Below are positions 1 to 7,501 of a DNA stretch of 16,547 nt, one piece after another; within the stretch, counting starts at the first letter, position 1; the number at the start of each line of letters is the position of its first letter. This DNA comes from an uncultured Clostridia bacterium (GTDB lineage: Bacteria; Bacillota; Clostridia; TANB77; CAG-508). The DNA lies in contig CAKPRW010000026.1 of NCBI GenBank assembly GCA_934183045.1, positions 1 to 16,547 on the forward strand, given 5' to 3'. The translations under genes and the position numbers were made by a program. Below the pieces are notes generated by a model. That model was not told the origin of the DNA. It searched no databases and saw nothing but the letters and a program-made list of their open reading frames with translations.

Positions 1-36
1 ATTATCTTATTGTCCACTATGTTAGTTTAATATACT

Positions 37-80
37 AAAAAAATAATCTTCTTGTATTAAATGATACAAAAAGATTATTT
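37..80 (-). terminator. Rho-independent terminator after secF
   Basis: A perfect 10-bp stem (AAATAATCTT at 41-50 against AAGATTATTT at 71-80) continues, after one mismatch, into a 6-bp inner stem (52-57 against 64-69) with a 6-nt loop. On the minus strand the stem is followed by seven T residues (43-37). It begins 7 bases past the secF stop, so it most likely ends the secD-secF transcript. The plus strand also has a short T run after the stem, so it could work in both directions. Confidence 0.8.
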
Positions 81-86
81 TTCAAA

Positions 87-749
87 TTATTCTTTATTAT
101 TTTCTTTTTCTTTTTTCACTTTTAATTGTTTTTCAAAGTTATTAGTAATTGCTATAAGTGTTAGTAGATATATTGTTAAAGCTACAGGCATTGTAAATCT
201 GCTAATAGGTAGTCTAGTAATAGCTATCAAACTAAATACTACACCTTCCACAATTGCTAATACCCCAACTGTCTTAACTAATACTTTTAAGATATTTAAT
301 TTATAATATCTAATTGCCATATAAGCTAAAATAATAATTGTTGAAATTGTTAATGGTTGTATATATGGTTTTATAATATCTCTACCTTTTATATGTGGTA
401 CTGAAACAATCTCAGTACTATCTGCTTTTATTTCTGTTCCATATTTTTCGTTTACTTTTGTAATTAATTCTGTTTTTTGCTCATCCGTTATATCTTTTGC
501 CATAACACTTACTGTATCTTCAAACACTTCTACCTTTTGTATTACAACTTGTTCATCTTTAAACACTTCATTTGTTATTTGTTTGATGTCTGATACTTCA
601 AACTCTTTATTTATATAAAGTTCTACTTTTTTTGTATCTTGATATGCTAATTCAAAGTTAAAACCTAATACTGCAGTTACTATTATTCCAGCTATAATAA
701 CTATTATACTTAACAATGTAATTATTTTTAATTTATTATTTTTTTTCAT
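87..749 (-). CDS. secF: SecF-like protein translocase subunit, short and divergent
   Basis: This is probably the SecF half of the SecDF complex, which helps the SecYEG channel complete protein export at the membrane. The 220-residue product has one N-terminal membrane segment (about 8-30), an extracytoplasmic domain (about 31-127) starting with a SecF-like FNFELAY stretch, and three further segments (about 129-148, 153-176, 180-203). Typical SecF proteins have roughly 290-310 residues and six segments, so this one appears to end after the fourth. The family signature near that segment (GYSxNDTxVVFDR) cannot be found; the aligned stretch reads LTIYLLTLIAITNNFEKQLK. It starts at an ATG with AGGAGG 7 nt upstream, 11 bases after secD, so the two are co-transcribed. 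The SecF call rests on position, topology and weak similarity. Confidence 0.72.
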   Translation of the reverse strand: MKKNNKLKIITLLSIIVIIAGIIVTAVLGFNFELAYQDTKKVELYINKEFEVSDIKQITNEVFKDEQVVIQKVEVFEDTVSVMAKDITDEQKTELITKVNEKYGTEIKADSTEIVSVPHIKGRDIIKPYIQPLTISTIIILAYMAIRYYKLNILKVLVKTVGVLAIVEGVVFSLIAITRLPISRFTMPVALTIYLLTLIAITNNFEKQLKVKKEKENNKE

Positions 750-760
750 TTTATTACCTC

Positions 761-2218
761 CTATTTGTTTTCTACTTTTATTTTTAATAAACTACCAATT
801 ATAACAAAGTTATAGATTAATATTAATGAAATTCCCCAGAACATTATCATTCCTAAACTGCTTATTGGAACCCATTTTGTAAAACAGAAGGTTATAATAG
901 CTATTGCTATCGGAATTATTATAGCTATAAATTCTCCATATGTTTCTTTTAATATTTTATTAATACTTAGATCTTCTTTTGATTTTTGTTTAATTTTATT
1001 TAAAATTTTGTTTATAAATATATATTCAAGAACTAATACTAACGCTATACCAAATAGTCCTCCTATTGATATTATAACATTTGTATATCTTATCAATAAC
1101 ATTAATAATGCAAATAATCCCACAAATGAAATAGCTCCTACAATTCCATTTGTTTTATATCTAATACATAGAACTATCAATGCTAAAGCTATAACTCCTA
1201 TAGCTATATATTTTAAAACTTGTAAATCATCTTTTGTAATATCTGATGCTACATATTCATTTTCATCAACTTCATATTTTATTGGTATATCTCCTGTATC
1301 TAACACTGTTGCCATACTTGTCGCTTGATCTACATATCCTTGTAATGTATCTTGATCAGTTGAAGCTTGTCCTACAGATAGTTGTAACTTTCCTGTTTTT
1401 ATTGGTTCTTCAAATCCTGTTGACATTATTTCTTCATCATCAATTTTCATTGTTATAGTTTTTTCTTTTTCACTATCTGTTTCATCTGTATTTTGATCTT
1501 CTCCTGTTGTATTTTCTTGACTTGTTGTATTTGTATCATCACTTGAACTTTCACTATTCTTTACATATTTGTTACCAATATCTTCTAATTTTTTAGCGCC
1601 ATCTCTGTTAAATTCGATATCTAAATATACTGATGTTCCAGAAGAACTTGTTGTTGAAGAAGAATTTGAACCATACATTACAGCAGCCCTTTTTATGTCA
1701 TTATTATCCATTAAAACTTCTTTAGTTTCTGTATCTATTATTTCAAATTTACCTGTTGTATTTAAATTACTTACTATGTTATCTGTTTTATCATTTTCTG
1801 TAACTTCTAATACAATACTTCCAGTTTGTTCATCTAATTTAATATCATAATAATCTACATTTAATTTTTTTAATCTTTTTTCAATAATTTCTTTTGCCTT
1901 TTTGTAATTATCTACTGTTAATACATCCTCAGAATTATATGGTATTTCTTCTTTAGTATATCCTTTTTGTGTCATCTCTTCATCTGTTAAGTTTTCTGAA
2001 TCTGTTACTTCATTTCCTTCTGAATCTTTTATAGTTGTTTTATTTTCTTTATTTACTTTTAAACTTATACTTCTTGTTCCCTTTAAATCCATTGCATAAG
2101 AATAATCTTTTACTTGATTTTCCATTCTATTTTGGACTTGAGTATAAACTCCAAAAAAAGCAATAACTGATATTAATATAATTGCTAATAATATTGTTAA
2201 AATTTTTATTTTTTTCAT
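761..2218 (-). CDS. secD: SecD-like protein translocase subunit, divergent
   Basis: This is the SecD-type partner of SecF, an export accessory subunit in the cytoplasmic membrane. The 485-residue product has an N-terminal membrane segment (about 5-26), the family's DLKG motif (44-47), a large extracytoplasmic region (about 30-333), then five predicted membrane segments (between about 335 and 480), which is the usual SecD layout. An acidic Ser/Thr-rich insert at about 220-253 looks like a flexible linker. The fourth-segment signature with its conserved Asp (GMxVDANVxIFERI) is replaced by a stretch around IALVLVLEYIFINKI (391-405), where no Asp remains and the nearest acidic residue is Glu398. 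The ATG has GGAGG 7 nt upstream, and a promoter lies at 2301-2329. Identity is fairly secure; whether it can use the proton gradient is uncertain. Confidence 0.85.
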   Translation of the reverse strand: MKKIKILTILLAIILISVIAFFGVYTQVQNRMENQVKDYSYAMDLKGTRSISLKVNKENKTTIKDSEGNEVTDSENLTDEEMTQKGYTKEEIPYNSEDVLTVDNYKKAKEIIEKRLKKLNVDYYDIKLDEQTGSIVLEVTENDKTDNIVSNLNTTGKFEIIDTETKEVLMDNNDIKRAAVMYGSNSSSTTSSSGTSVYLDIEFNRDGAKKLEDIGNKYVKNSESSSDDTNTTSQENTTGEDQNTDETDSEKEKTITMKIDDEEIMSTGFEEPIKTGKLQLSVGQASTDQDTLQGYVDQATSMATVLDTGDIPIKYEVDENEYVASDITKDDLQVLKYIAIGVIALALIVLCIRYKTNGIVGAISFVGLFALLMLLIRYTNVIISIGGLFGIALVLVLEYIFINKILNKIKQKSKEDLSINKILKETYGEFIAIIIPIAIAIITFCFTKWVPISSLGMIMFWGISLILIYNFVIIGSLLKIKVENK

Positions 2219-2300
2219 TTGAATTCCTCCATTATAATAGTTTTAAATTATTAGGTATTAATTTTAAATCATTTTGCAATTTCAAAATTTGTCTTTTTAA

Positions 2301-2329
2301 ATTTTATATTAAAATAAAAAAAATATCAA
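2301..2329 (-). promoter_or_regulatory. Sigma-A type promoter for secD-secF
   Basis: On the minus strand TTGATA (2329-2324) and TAAAAT (2306-2301) are separated by exactly 17 bases. The predicted start of transcription is about 75 bases upstream of the secD ATG. The spacer is almost pure A/T, so chance matches are a risk in this composition. Confidence 0.55.
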
Positions 2330-2358
2330 CTATTTTTTTATAAATTATATTAATTAAT

Positions 2359-2886
2359 TTATACTTTATCTTTTCTAATTTCTATAAACTTAACATTAGA
2401 CGATGTATTGCATATATAAATGTCCGTACATATTATATTTTCCAAATTAAAATTATTGGATTTATCAACTATAGTACCTTCTTGTATCTTTATTTTCAAC
2501 AACCCTTCTTCTAATAATCCTTTTAATTTTATTTCATAAATTATTTTATTTTGTTTGTTATTTAATTCATTTATTTCATAAATTTCTGGTTTTACCTCTT
2601 TGTCTTTTATTAATATTTTTATATTCTCTTTATTAAAATTATTTTTAACAATATTTTTTTCATCAATCTCTATTTTAACAGATATAACATGTGTCTTATT
2701 TGCATATCTTTTATTTTCAGTATTCGAATTTTCTATTTCTATTATTTTTATTTCTGGACGCTTTCTATCTATATCTATTGCTATTGCTGTATATACATTA
2801 TCAAAAGCGTATTTCGCACAAGAATCGATACTAATAAATATTATATACATTAATAAAATTATAAAACAATATATTTTCTTTTTCAT
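2359..2886 (-). CDS. Small secreted protein with Ig-like character, unknown function
   Basis: I do not recognise a named family. The 175-residue product begins with a short basic stretch and a hydrophobic segment (about 5-20) typical of a Sec signal, followed by SCAKYAF, which resembles the junction after signal peptides of TasA-type proteins. The rest (about 40-170) alternates short beta-like stretches with charged turns. The segment EGTIVDKSNN near 137-146 resembles the last strands of bacterial Ig-like domains. The gene lies 10 bases after its upstream neighbour, and its AAGGAG overlaps that gene's stop region, so the two are likely coupled. It is the last of three small secreted-protein genes. 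An extracellular structural or adhesive role is inferred only. Confidence 0.6.
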   Translation of the reverse strand: MKKKIYCFIILLMYIIFISIDSCAKYAFDNVYTAIAIDIDRKRPEIKIIEIENSNTENKRYANKTHVISVKIEIDEKNIVKNNFNKENIKILIKDKEVKPEIYEINELNNKQNKIIYEIKLKGLLEEGLLKIKIQEGTIVDKSNNFNLENIICTDIYICNTSSNVKFIEIRKDKV

Positions 2887-2896
2887 TATTACTCCT

Positions 2897-3397
2897 TTAC
2901 ATTTTTTGCTGTTCTGAATGTACTTTTATTTGTATGTCCTTAACAATATCATCTAATAAAGTTGATTTTGTTTTATCATATTTAACCTCTAATCTGAACT
3001 CGTCCTGTTTCTTATTATCTTTTGTTAGTATAAAATATTGAGATCGATTATCTTTTATTTGTATTTCTTTATTGTTTTTAAATAATTTCATTAATATAGC
3101 ATCATCAATGTCATTCGATATTTCTATATTATATTTAATATCAACATGTGTAATTTCTCCATATTCGTTATAGTTTTTCACTTTAAAGATATAATTATTT
3201 TGATTATTTGTTGCAGTTAATTGTACTTTAGGTCCGTTTTCTACTATAATAATAGGTTTTGCAACATTTTCTGTACTCTTTATTTGGATATCACTTACAG
3301 TTTTGCCAATACAAGATCCTAAAAAAAATAGTAAGAAAAATATTATAACTAAATTTATTGTTGTAAATATTATTTTTTTCTTTTTAATAAATTTCAT
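2897..3397 (-). CDS. Small secreted or lipid-anchored TasA/camelysin-like protein
   Basis: The 166-residue product has a strongly basic N-terminus (KKKK), a hydrophobic segment (about 10-26) and then LGSC at 26-29, which could be read as a lipoprotein box with Cys29 as the lipidated residue, or as part of an ordinary signal peptide. The mature part is predicted to be rich in beta strands, with a block around VAKPIIIVENGPKVQL followed by YIFKVKNY that I associate with TasA-like extracellular proteins of Clostridia. The gene sits 53 bases after the 197-residue TasA-like gene. No SipW-type signal peptidase gene is present in the window. Secretion is well supported; fibre formation would be speculation. 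Confidence 0.6.
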   Translation of the reverse strand: MKFIKKKKIIFTTINLVIIFFLLFFLGSCIGKTVSDIQIKSTENVAKPIIIVENGPKVQLTATNNQNNYIFKVKNYNEYGEITHVDIKYNIEISNDIDDAILMKLFKNNKEIQIKDNRSQYFILTKDNKKQDEFRLEVKYDKTKSTLLDDIVKDIQIKVHSEQQKM

Positions 3398-3450
3398 CGC
3401 ATCTTCCTTTTTGTAGAATTTTCATTTTATTTCTATAATTCCACATAAAA

Positions 3451-4044
3451 CTATGCATTTGAATTAATTTGATTTCCAGATACAATTATGTCAAATGTAT
3501 AATTAGAAATATTTTCTCCATCTCTAGTATCTATTTTATCATTTTTTATAATTTCTTCTTTCGTGTTTCCTGTTTCGTATTTCCATTCCCAATTTATTGT
3601 AAATACTTTTCTTTTTTCTTCTTCATTTGAATTTATTACTCCTGATAAAACTTTAGTTAATTCTGTTATTGAGTTATATTGCGTATTATCATAAATGAAT
3701 TTTAAATTTTGTGGTTTATTTTTTTCATTTATAAAATCAATAGTATAAAAAATCCCAACATCTGAACCAGTCCCATCAACAATAATCTCAAACTTTCCAT
3801 TTGTACCTGGTGCCATTTTATTACCAACTAATGTTCCATTATTGTAACTAGACTGTAAATTTATTGTTTGCACTTGTTCTTCTTGATTATTAACTTTAAA
3901 TTTCCAAGTTGCTACTTGGGCCACCCCTTCTCCTTTTAGTCTTGTAACATATTTTGAATAAGCTTTTCCACCAAAAAAAGATACTAGGATAGTTAATAAA
4001 ATTCCTACTACTATAAATATTTTTCTTTTTTGTTTCAAAGGCAT
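3451..4044 (-). CDS. TasA/camelysin-like (SipW-type) secreted protein
   Basis: The N-terminus carries a basic stretch and a hydrophobic segment (about 8-26), followed by KAYSKYVTRLKGEGVAQVA, which resembles the region after the signal peptide in SipW-dependent TasA/CalY-type proteins. A beta-rich mature domain follows, with the block KMAPGTNGKFEIIVDGTGS typical of that fold. TasA and CalY build extracellular fibres or matrix in Bacillus; whether this protein does so is inference. The start is uncertain: AAGGAGG lies only one base before the ATG at 4044, but 7 bases before an in-frame TTG at 4038-4036, so the TTG is probably used and the protein is two residues shorter. A strong consensus promoter at 4152-4180 begins this three-gene group. 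Confidence 0.68.
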   Translation of the reverse strand: MPLKQKRKIFIVVGILLTILVSFFGGKAYSKYVTRLKGEGVAQVATWKFKVNNQEEQVQTINLQSSYNNGTLVGNKMAPGTNGKFEIIVDGTGSDVGIFYTIDFINEKNKPQNLKFIYDNTQYNSITELTKVLSGVINSNEEEKRKVFTINWEWKYETGNTKEEIIKNDKIDTRDGENISNYTFDIIVSGNQINSNA

Positions 4045-4151
4045 TCCTCCTTATATGATTATTTTTGTTTTTGGATTTTTTTCGAAATAAAATTTGACTT
4101 TTAAAATTTAAATATAAATTATAGAATTATAGAAATGTAAAATGTAGTAGA

Positions 4152-4180
4152 ATTATAATGGCAAAAAAATAAATTGTCAA
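4152..4180 (-). promoter_or_regulatory. Perfect-consensus sigma-A promoter for the TasA-like cluster
   Basis: On the minus strand TTGACA (4180-4175) and TATAAT (4157-4152) match the consensus at all twelve positions with an exact 17-base spacer. Transcription would begin near 4145, leaving a leader of about 100 nt before the TasA-like gene. The -35 box lies within the right arm of the inverted repeat described in the next entry. Confidence 0.82.
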
Positions 4181-4237
4181 TTAAATATTTGCAAAAATTA
4201 TAATTTTTGATCGCAAAATTCGACATTGACAATTTAT
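4163..4237 (-). terminator. Inverted repeat with T tract after the TIGR04086 gene
   Basis: Perfect 13-bp arms, ATAAATTGTCAAT (4169-4181) and ATTGACAATTTAT (4225-4237), enclose 43 bases that include a 16-bp A/T palindrome (4193-4208). On the minus strand the second arm is followed by a run of T (4169-4163). It starts 14 bases past the stop of the membrane protein gene, so it may end that transcript. Because it contains the -35 box of the next promoter, an operator role is an alternative. Confidence 0.5.
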
Positions 4238-4250
4238 TATTTATCTTTAT

Positions 4251-4613
4251 TTATTTTTTATTAACACCTACTATTCCACCTAATATTCCAAAAATAATTC
4301 CTACGACTATCATTATTATACTTTGGACATTTAGTGAAAAGTTCCAATTTAGTAAACTAGAAATCAAATATAATATTAGTATATATGTTCCTCCAACTAG
4401 TGCACCATTTATTATTCCGTTCTTTTTTATTTTTATATTTCCTATTGAACTTCCGATTAATATACTAATTGCTGTTACTACTAATATTACTGGTGTGATT
4501 ACTTTTTCGCTTATATTTGTATATGTAAGTAATATAGAGAAAATTATTAATAATATAAATGTTGAAATAAGTGCTATCCCAATTCCTTTTGCTATATTTT
4601 TATACATCTCCAT
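4251..4613 (-). CDS. TIGR04086 family (YrzE-like) membrane protein
   Basis: The 120-residue product is almost entirely hydrophobic with four predicted membrane segments (about 10-31, 38-58, 68-86, 94-116) and a short basic loop KIKKNG between the second and third. Size, topology and the glycine-rich final segment ending GGIVGVNKK match the TIGR04086 family of small Firmicutes membrane proteins, of unknown function, often encoded near yajC and secDF. Here secD and secF lie downstream but are separated by three secreted-protein genes. The ribosome site GAGGTG lies in the arm of an 8-bp inverted repeat, so its translation may be controlled. No catalytic residues are evident. Confidence 0.75.
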   Translation of the reverse strand: MEMYKNIAKGIGIALISTFILLIIFSILLTYTNISEKVITPVILVVTAISILIGSSIGNIKIKKNGIINGALVGGTYILILYLISSLLNWNFSLNVQSIIMIVVGIIFGILGGIVGVNKK

Positions 4614-4617
4614 TTTG

Positions 4618-4665
4618 CAACACCTCTTTTTTTATTTATTAAATTTATATTATTAATAGGTGTTG
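4618..4665 (-). promoter_or_regulatory. Possible hairpin masking the ribosome site of the TIGR04086 gene
   Basis: CAACACCT (4618-4625) and AGGTGTTG (4658-4665) are perfect inverted arms separated by 32 A/T-rich bases. In the minus-strand transcript the second arm includes GAGGTG, the only plausible ribosome site for the ATG at 4613. Pairing would hide that site. It could instead be a weak terminator for the upstream cassette, but no T run follows the stem. Confidence 0.35.
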
Positions 4666-4696
4666 TTTAGAACTTATTTATTATTTTTCTTTAATT

Positions 4697-5086
4697 TTAT
4701 ACACTTGCATGAGCTTTTCTTTTTTGTTCATATTTTATCTTCATTATTTTATTTCTTTTTTGTAAAATTGATTTTCTTAAATTTTCAATTTGAGAATTAT
4801 ATAGTTTTCTTAATTTTTCTATTTCTTCTTCAGATAAATCATTTTCAGATATTCTTTTTTCTCTTACTAATTTTTGTAATCGCATTAACTTTTGTTCTTC
4901 TGTTTCTTCAATTTTTATATTTTCGGTAAAATTTAAATTTCTAATTTCTTCTTGATTTTCAATCATGTTATCTGTATTGTCTATTTTGTAATCTTTTATC
5001 GTTTGCTGTCCAAATATTTTTTTGAAAAAGCTTTTTATTTTACTAAATATACTTTCGTTTACTGGTATCAAACTATTATTTGACAT
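4697..5086 (-). CDS. Small charged protein with amphipathic helix and coiled coil, unknown
   Basis: I do not recognise this 129-residue protein. Residues 12-27 (SIFSKIKSFFKKIFGQ) form a basic, aromatic amphipathic helix that could lie on a membrane surface; there is no signal peptide or full membrane segment. An acidic middle part is followed by a heptad-like helical region (about 60-120) rich in Glu, Lys and Leu, then a basic tail. The gene begins 9 bases after the stop of the large upstream gene, with AGGAGG overlapping that TAG stop, so the two are translationally linked and probably work together. No function can be assigned. Confidence 0.65.
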   Translation of the reverse strand: MSNNSLIPVNESIFSKIKSFFKKIFGQQTIKDYKIDNTDNMIENQEEIRNLNFTENIKIEETEEQKLMRLQKLVREKRISENDLSEEEIEKLRKLYNSQIENLRKSILQKRNKIMKIKYEQKRKAHASV

Positions 5087-5095
5087 TTTTTCCTC

Positions 5096-7297
5096 CTAAT
5101 CATCAAAATCTATTACATCATCTACATTTTCTTGTTGGCTCGTTTTATCATGATGTTTTAATAATTCTGTAACTTTTCCATTTAATTTCTCCAAAAGAGA
5201 TTTTTGCTTATCTAATTCTTCTAGTGATGGTTCTGTTTCTTTTTCCCCTTGTAATTGTCTTTGATATGCAACAAAAGAATCTCTTTGTCTTTCAATTCTT
5301 CTTACATTCCAATCATCTTCTCCAGTATCTTGCATGAATAAAATTTCACTATTAAGTTTATTAATTTTTAGTTGAATTGCTTCAGGTTTTGCATATTCTA
5401 TCTTTACTTGGTCTAATAATTCATCTACAGAATATATTAAGCCTTCTGACACTTTAATATGCGCTATATCTGTTGTTAAATCACTCCCCCACCCATACAT
5501 ATCAAATGATTTTTTAAAGCCTTTTTGTTCTGCAATTTTTCTCATAGGTCCATTTTCAAAATCTATTAAAAATGCCGAATTCGTTAAATTTTGATAATTA
5601 GATGCAAAGTATTTTGAAAAACTATCTGCTAATATTAATTTTCTATTATTTCTAAAGCTATATTCATCTATATCTCCATGTTCTTCCATATATTCTGCAT
5701 ACGCTTTACCTAATGCATCTGCAAATTCTTGTTGTTCTTTTGGTATATTTTTACTTTCTTGTCCTTGTTCTTTTCCTTTCTTCTCTTGTTTCCTATCATA
5801 TTCAGCTATTTGCTCTCTTTGTAAATATAATCTATCTAAATCAGAAGGTATAGAACTTGTGTCTGGCCATCCAAATTCATTTGGATGTTCTTTTCTATAC
5901 TCTTCCCAAGTCCTATCAAATTCTTCTCTTGCGTATTGAACTCTTTTTTTTCTTAACCATTGTTCTTTATCTCCTAAACTGTCTGTATGTTTTTCATGAA
6001 GTATTTCTAAATCAGCCCATCCATACTTTTCTTCAATTTGTCCCAATTTTTCTACAAACTTATCAGATCTAGCAGCTTCTTGTATTTGTTTTATTTCTTT
6101 AATTATACTATGTTTTTTTTGTATTTTTTCTTCCTCTGACAATCCTTGAATTTCTAATTCTTTTATCCTAGTTGAATAACTTTCAATTAATTGTTGCGCT
6201 TTTAATTCAAGGGCCTTTTTTTGTTCTAAAACCCTTTGGATTTCTTCTTTCCTTTTTATTGTTTTTTCTCTTTTTATAGCTAGCGCTTCCATTTCAGTTT
6301 GATATTCTTGTTCAAATTCATCTTTTACTTCCTGTGGTATTTTAGCTTCTTCTTGCATTATTCTTTTATTTACAGATGTCATTAATTCTTGTCTATACTC
6401 GTCAGTCATGTATAATATTTCAGATTTTCCATAATCGCTACTTACAGTTGCACACCTTCCATTTTTCATTCTTACTTGCGTTTTAATTGGAAACACATTA
6501 AATATAGGAAGTCCAGAATCAAAATTACTCATATCCATACTATAAAATGCTGATAATAATTCTTGACAAGGATCATAATCAATACTTAAACAGCAATCCA
6601 TTCCTCCCAATTTATAATCAATAAATCCTCCTAATGTTTTTGCAAACTTCTCTTCATTTCTGGATGTAAGGTTAGGATATTTACACTTTATACATCCTAA
6701 AAAATAATCTATGACTGATTGTTTTATATTTCTATTTACTTCATTTTCACCTTTTTCTTTAAGACCACTATTTAAGTCATATCCCAATATTAATAATATT
6801 TCTCTAGTTTTATATTCACCTTCTCTTTCATATAGCTTAAGCAATTCTTCCTTTCCTCCTAATTGACTTATATCTTTTTTACTCATATTAGCAAATAAAT
6901 CTGGAAGAACGACTTTTTTTTCTTTTTCTTTTGGCGGCAATTTTTCTTTTATTACTGAAAGATATTCTTTTATTGATTCAAGTGATTTGAATTTAGCTTT
7001 TATATCATTAAAGTATGTGAATGCTTCTTCATCTATTTTCCCATATTCTTTTACCACTTCATCTCTACTTATATTCATTATTTTATTCATAAAATCTTGA
7101 ATAATAGGCAACATTTCTTCATCATCACCCATTTCTTGGGCAATCCATTCTATATATGTATCCAAAGTATATGTAGATCCTTCTTCTAAAGCTTCTTCTC
7201 TAGCCCTTTCTGGATATGCTAATTCGTAAATAAAAGCTCCTATCATTTCATACCTATCGCTTTGCCTTCTATTACAATCGGTAAACTCGCAGTTCAT
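5096..7297 (-). CDS. Large hypothetical protein, downstream part of the split gene
   Basis: The longest ATG-started piece has 733 residues and no family I recognise. It is soluble, charged, and lacks a signal peptide or membrane segment. Cysteines cluster in the N-terminal third (NCEFTDC at 2-8, GCIKC, MDCC and a nearby DPC), which could bind metal or form disulfides. Residues about 310-420 are a long Glu/Lys/Gln-rich predicted coiled coil (EMEALAIKREKTIKRKEEIQ and onwards). The final part, after a second charged linker, contains a SFDMYGWGSDLTTDIAHIK segment and an acidic tail ending DDVIDFDD. The ATG at 7297 has no convincing ribosome site and the coding signal continues upstream, so this start is probably not the original one. 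Confidence 0.6.
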   Translation of the reverse strand: MNCEFTDCNRRQSDRYEMIGAFIYELAYPERAREEALEEGSTYTLDTYIEWIAQEMGDDEEMLPIIQDFMNKIMNISRDEVVKEYGKIDEEAFTYFNDIKAKFKSLESIKEYLSVIKEKLPPKEKEKKVVLPDLFANMSKKDISQLGGKEELLKLYEREGEYKTREILLILGYDLNSGLKEKGENEVNRNIKQSVIDYFLGCIKCKYPNLTSRNEEKFAKTLGGFIDYKLGGMDCCLSIDYDPCQELLSAFYSMDMSNFDSGLPIFNVFPIKTQVRMKNGRCATVSSDYGKSEILYMTDEYRQELMTSVNKRIMQEEAKIPQEVKDEFEQEYQTEMEALAIKREKTIKRKEEIQRVLEQKKALELKAQQLIESYSTRIKELEIQGLSEEEKIQKKHSIIKEIKQIQEAARSDKFVEKLGQIEEKYGWADLEILHEKHTDSLGDKEQWLRKKRVQYAREEFDRTWEEYRKEHPNEFGWPDTSSIPSDLDRLYLQREQIAEYDRKQEKKGKEQGQESKNIPKEQQEFADALGKAYAEYMEEHGDIDEYSFRNNRKLILADSFSKYFASNYQNLTNSAFLIDFENGPMRKIAEQKGFKKSFDMYGWGSDLTTDIAHIKVSEGLIYSVDELLDQVKIEYAKPEAIQLKINKLNSEILFMQDTGEDDWNVRRIERQRDSFVAYQRQLQGEKETEPSLEELDKQKSLLEKLNGKVTELLKHHDKTSQQENVDDVIDFDD

Positions 7298-7501
7298 AAC
7301 AACTTTACCATTTTCTTTTCTATATGTTTGTTTCTCCCATTCACAATAGTCATATTCTGGTTCTATATATTCTTCACTAAAATGATATATGGTTTCGCCT
7401 GTCTCTTGATTTATTTCTGCCCAATCATAATCATTTTTATTTGGCGTACCTTCTCTTGTTACATATTCACCCTCACTTATAATTTCACGAATAGGATGTG
7501 T

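Noticed and set aside
61..306. Plus-strand open frame opposite secF
   Set aside because: It lies inside the secF terminator and in the complement of the gene, without its own start signals.
2330..2358. Inverted repeat ATAAATTA/TAATTTAT after the 175-residue gene as a terminator
   Set aside because: All A/T stem followed by A rather than T on the minus strand.
4193..4208. 16-bp A/T palindrome as an origin or operator
   Set aside because: Composed only of A and T in a very A/T-rich gap, so chance is likely. It is noted only as the centre of the larger inverted repeat.
4207..4656. Plus-strand 149-codon frame opposite the TIGR04086 gene
   Set aside because: It is the complement of a hydrophobic gene in A/T-rich DNA, which gives Ile/Phe-rich frames by chance. 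The minus-strand frame matches a known family.
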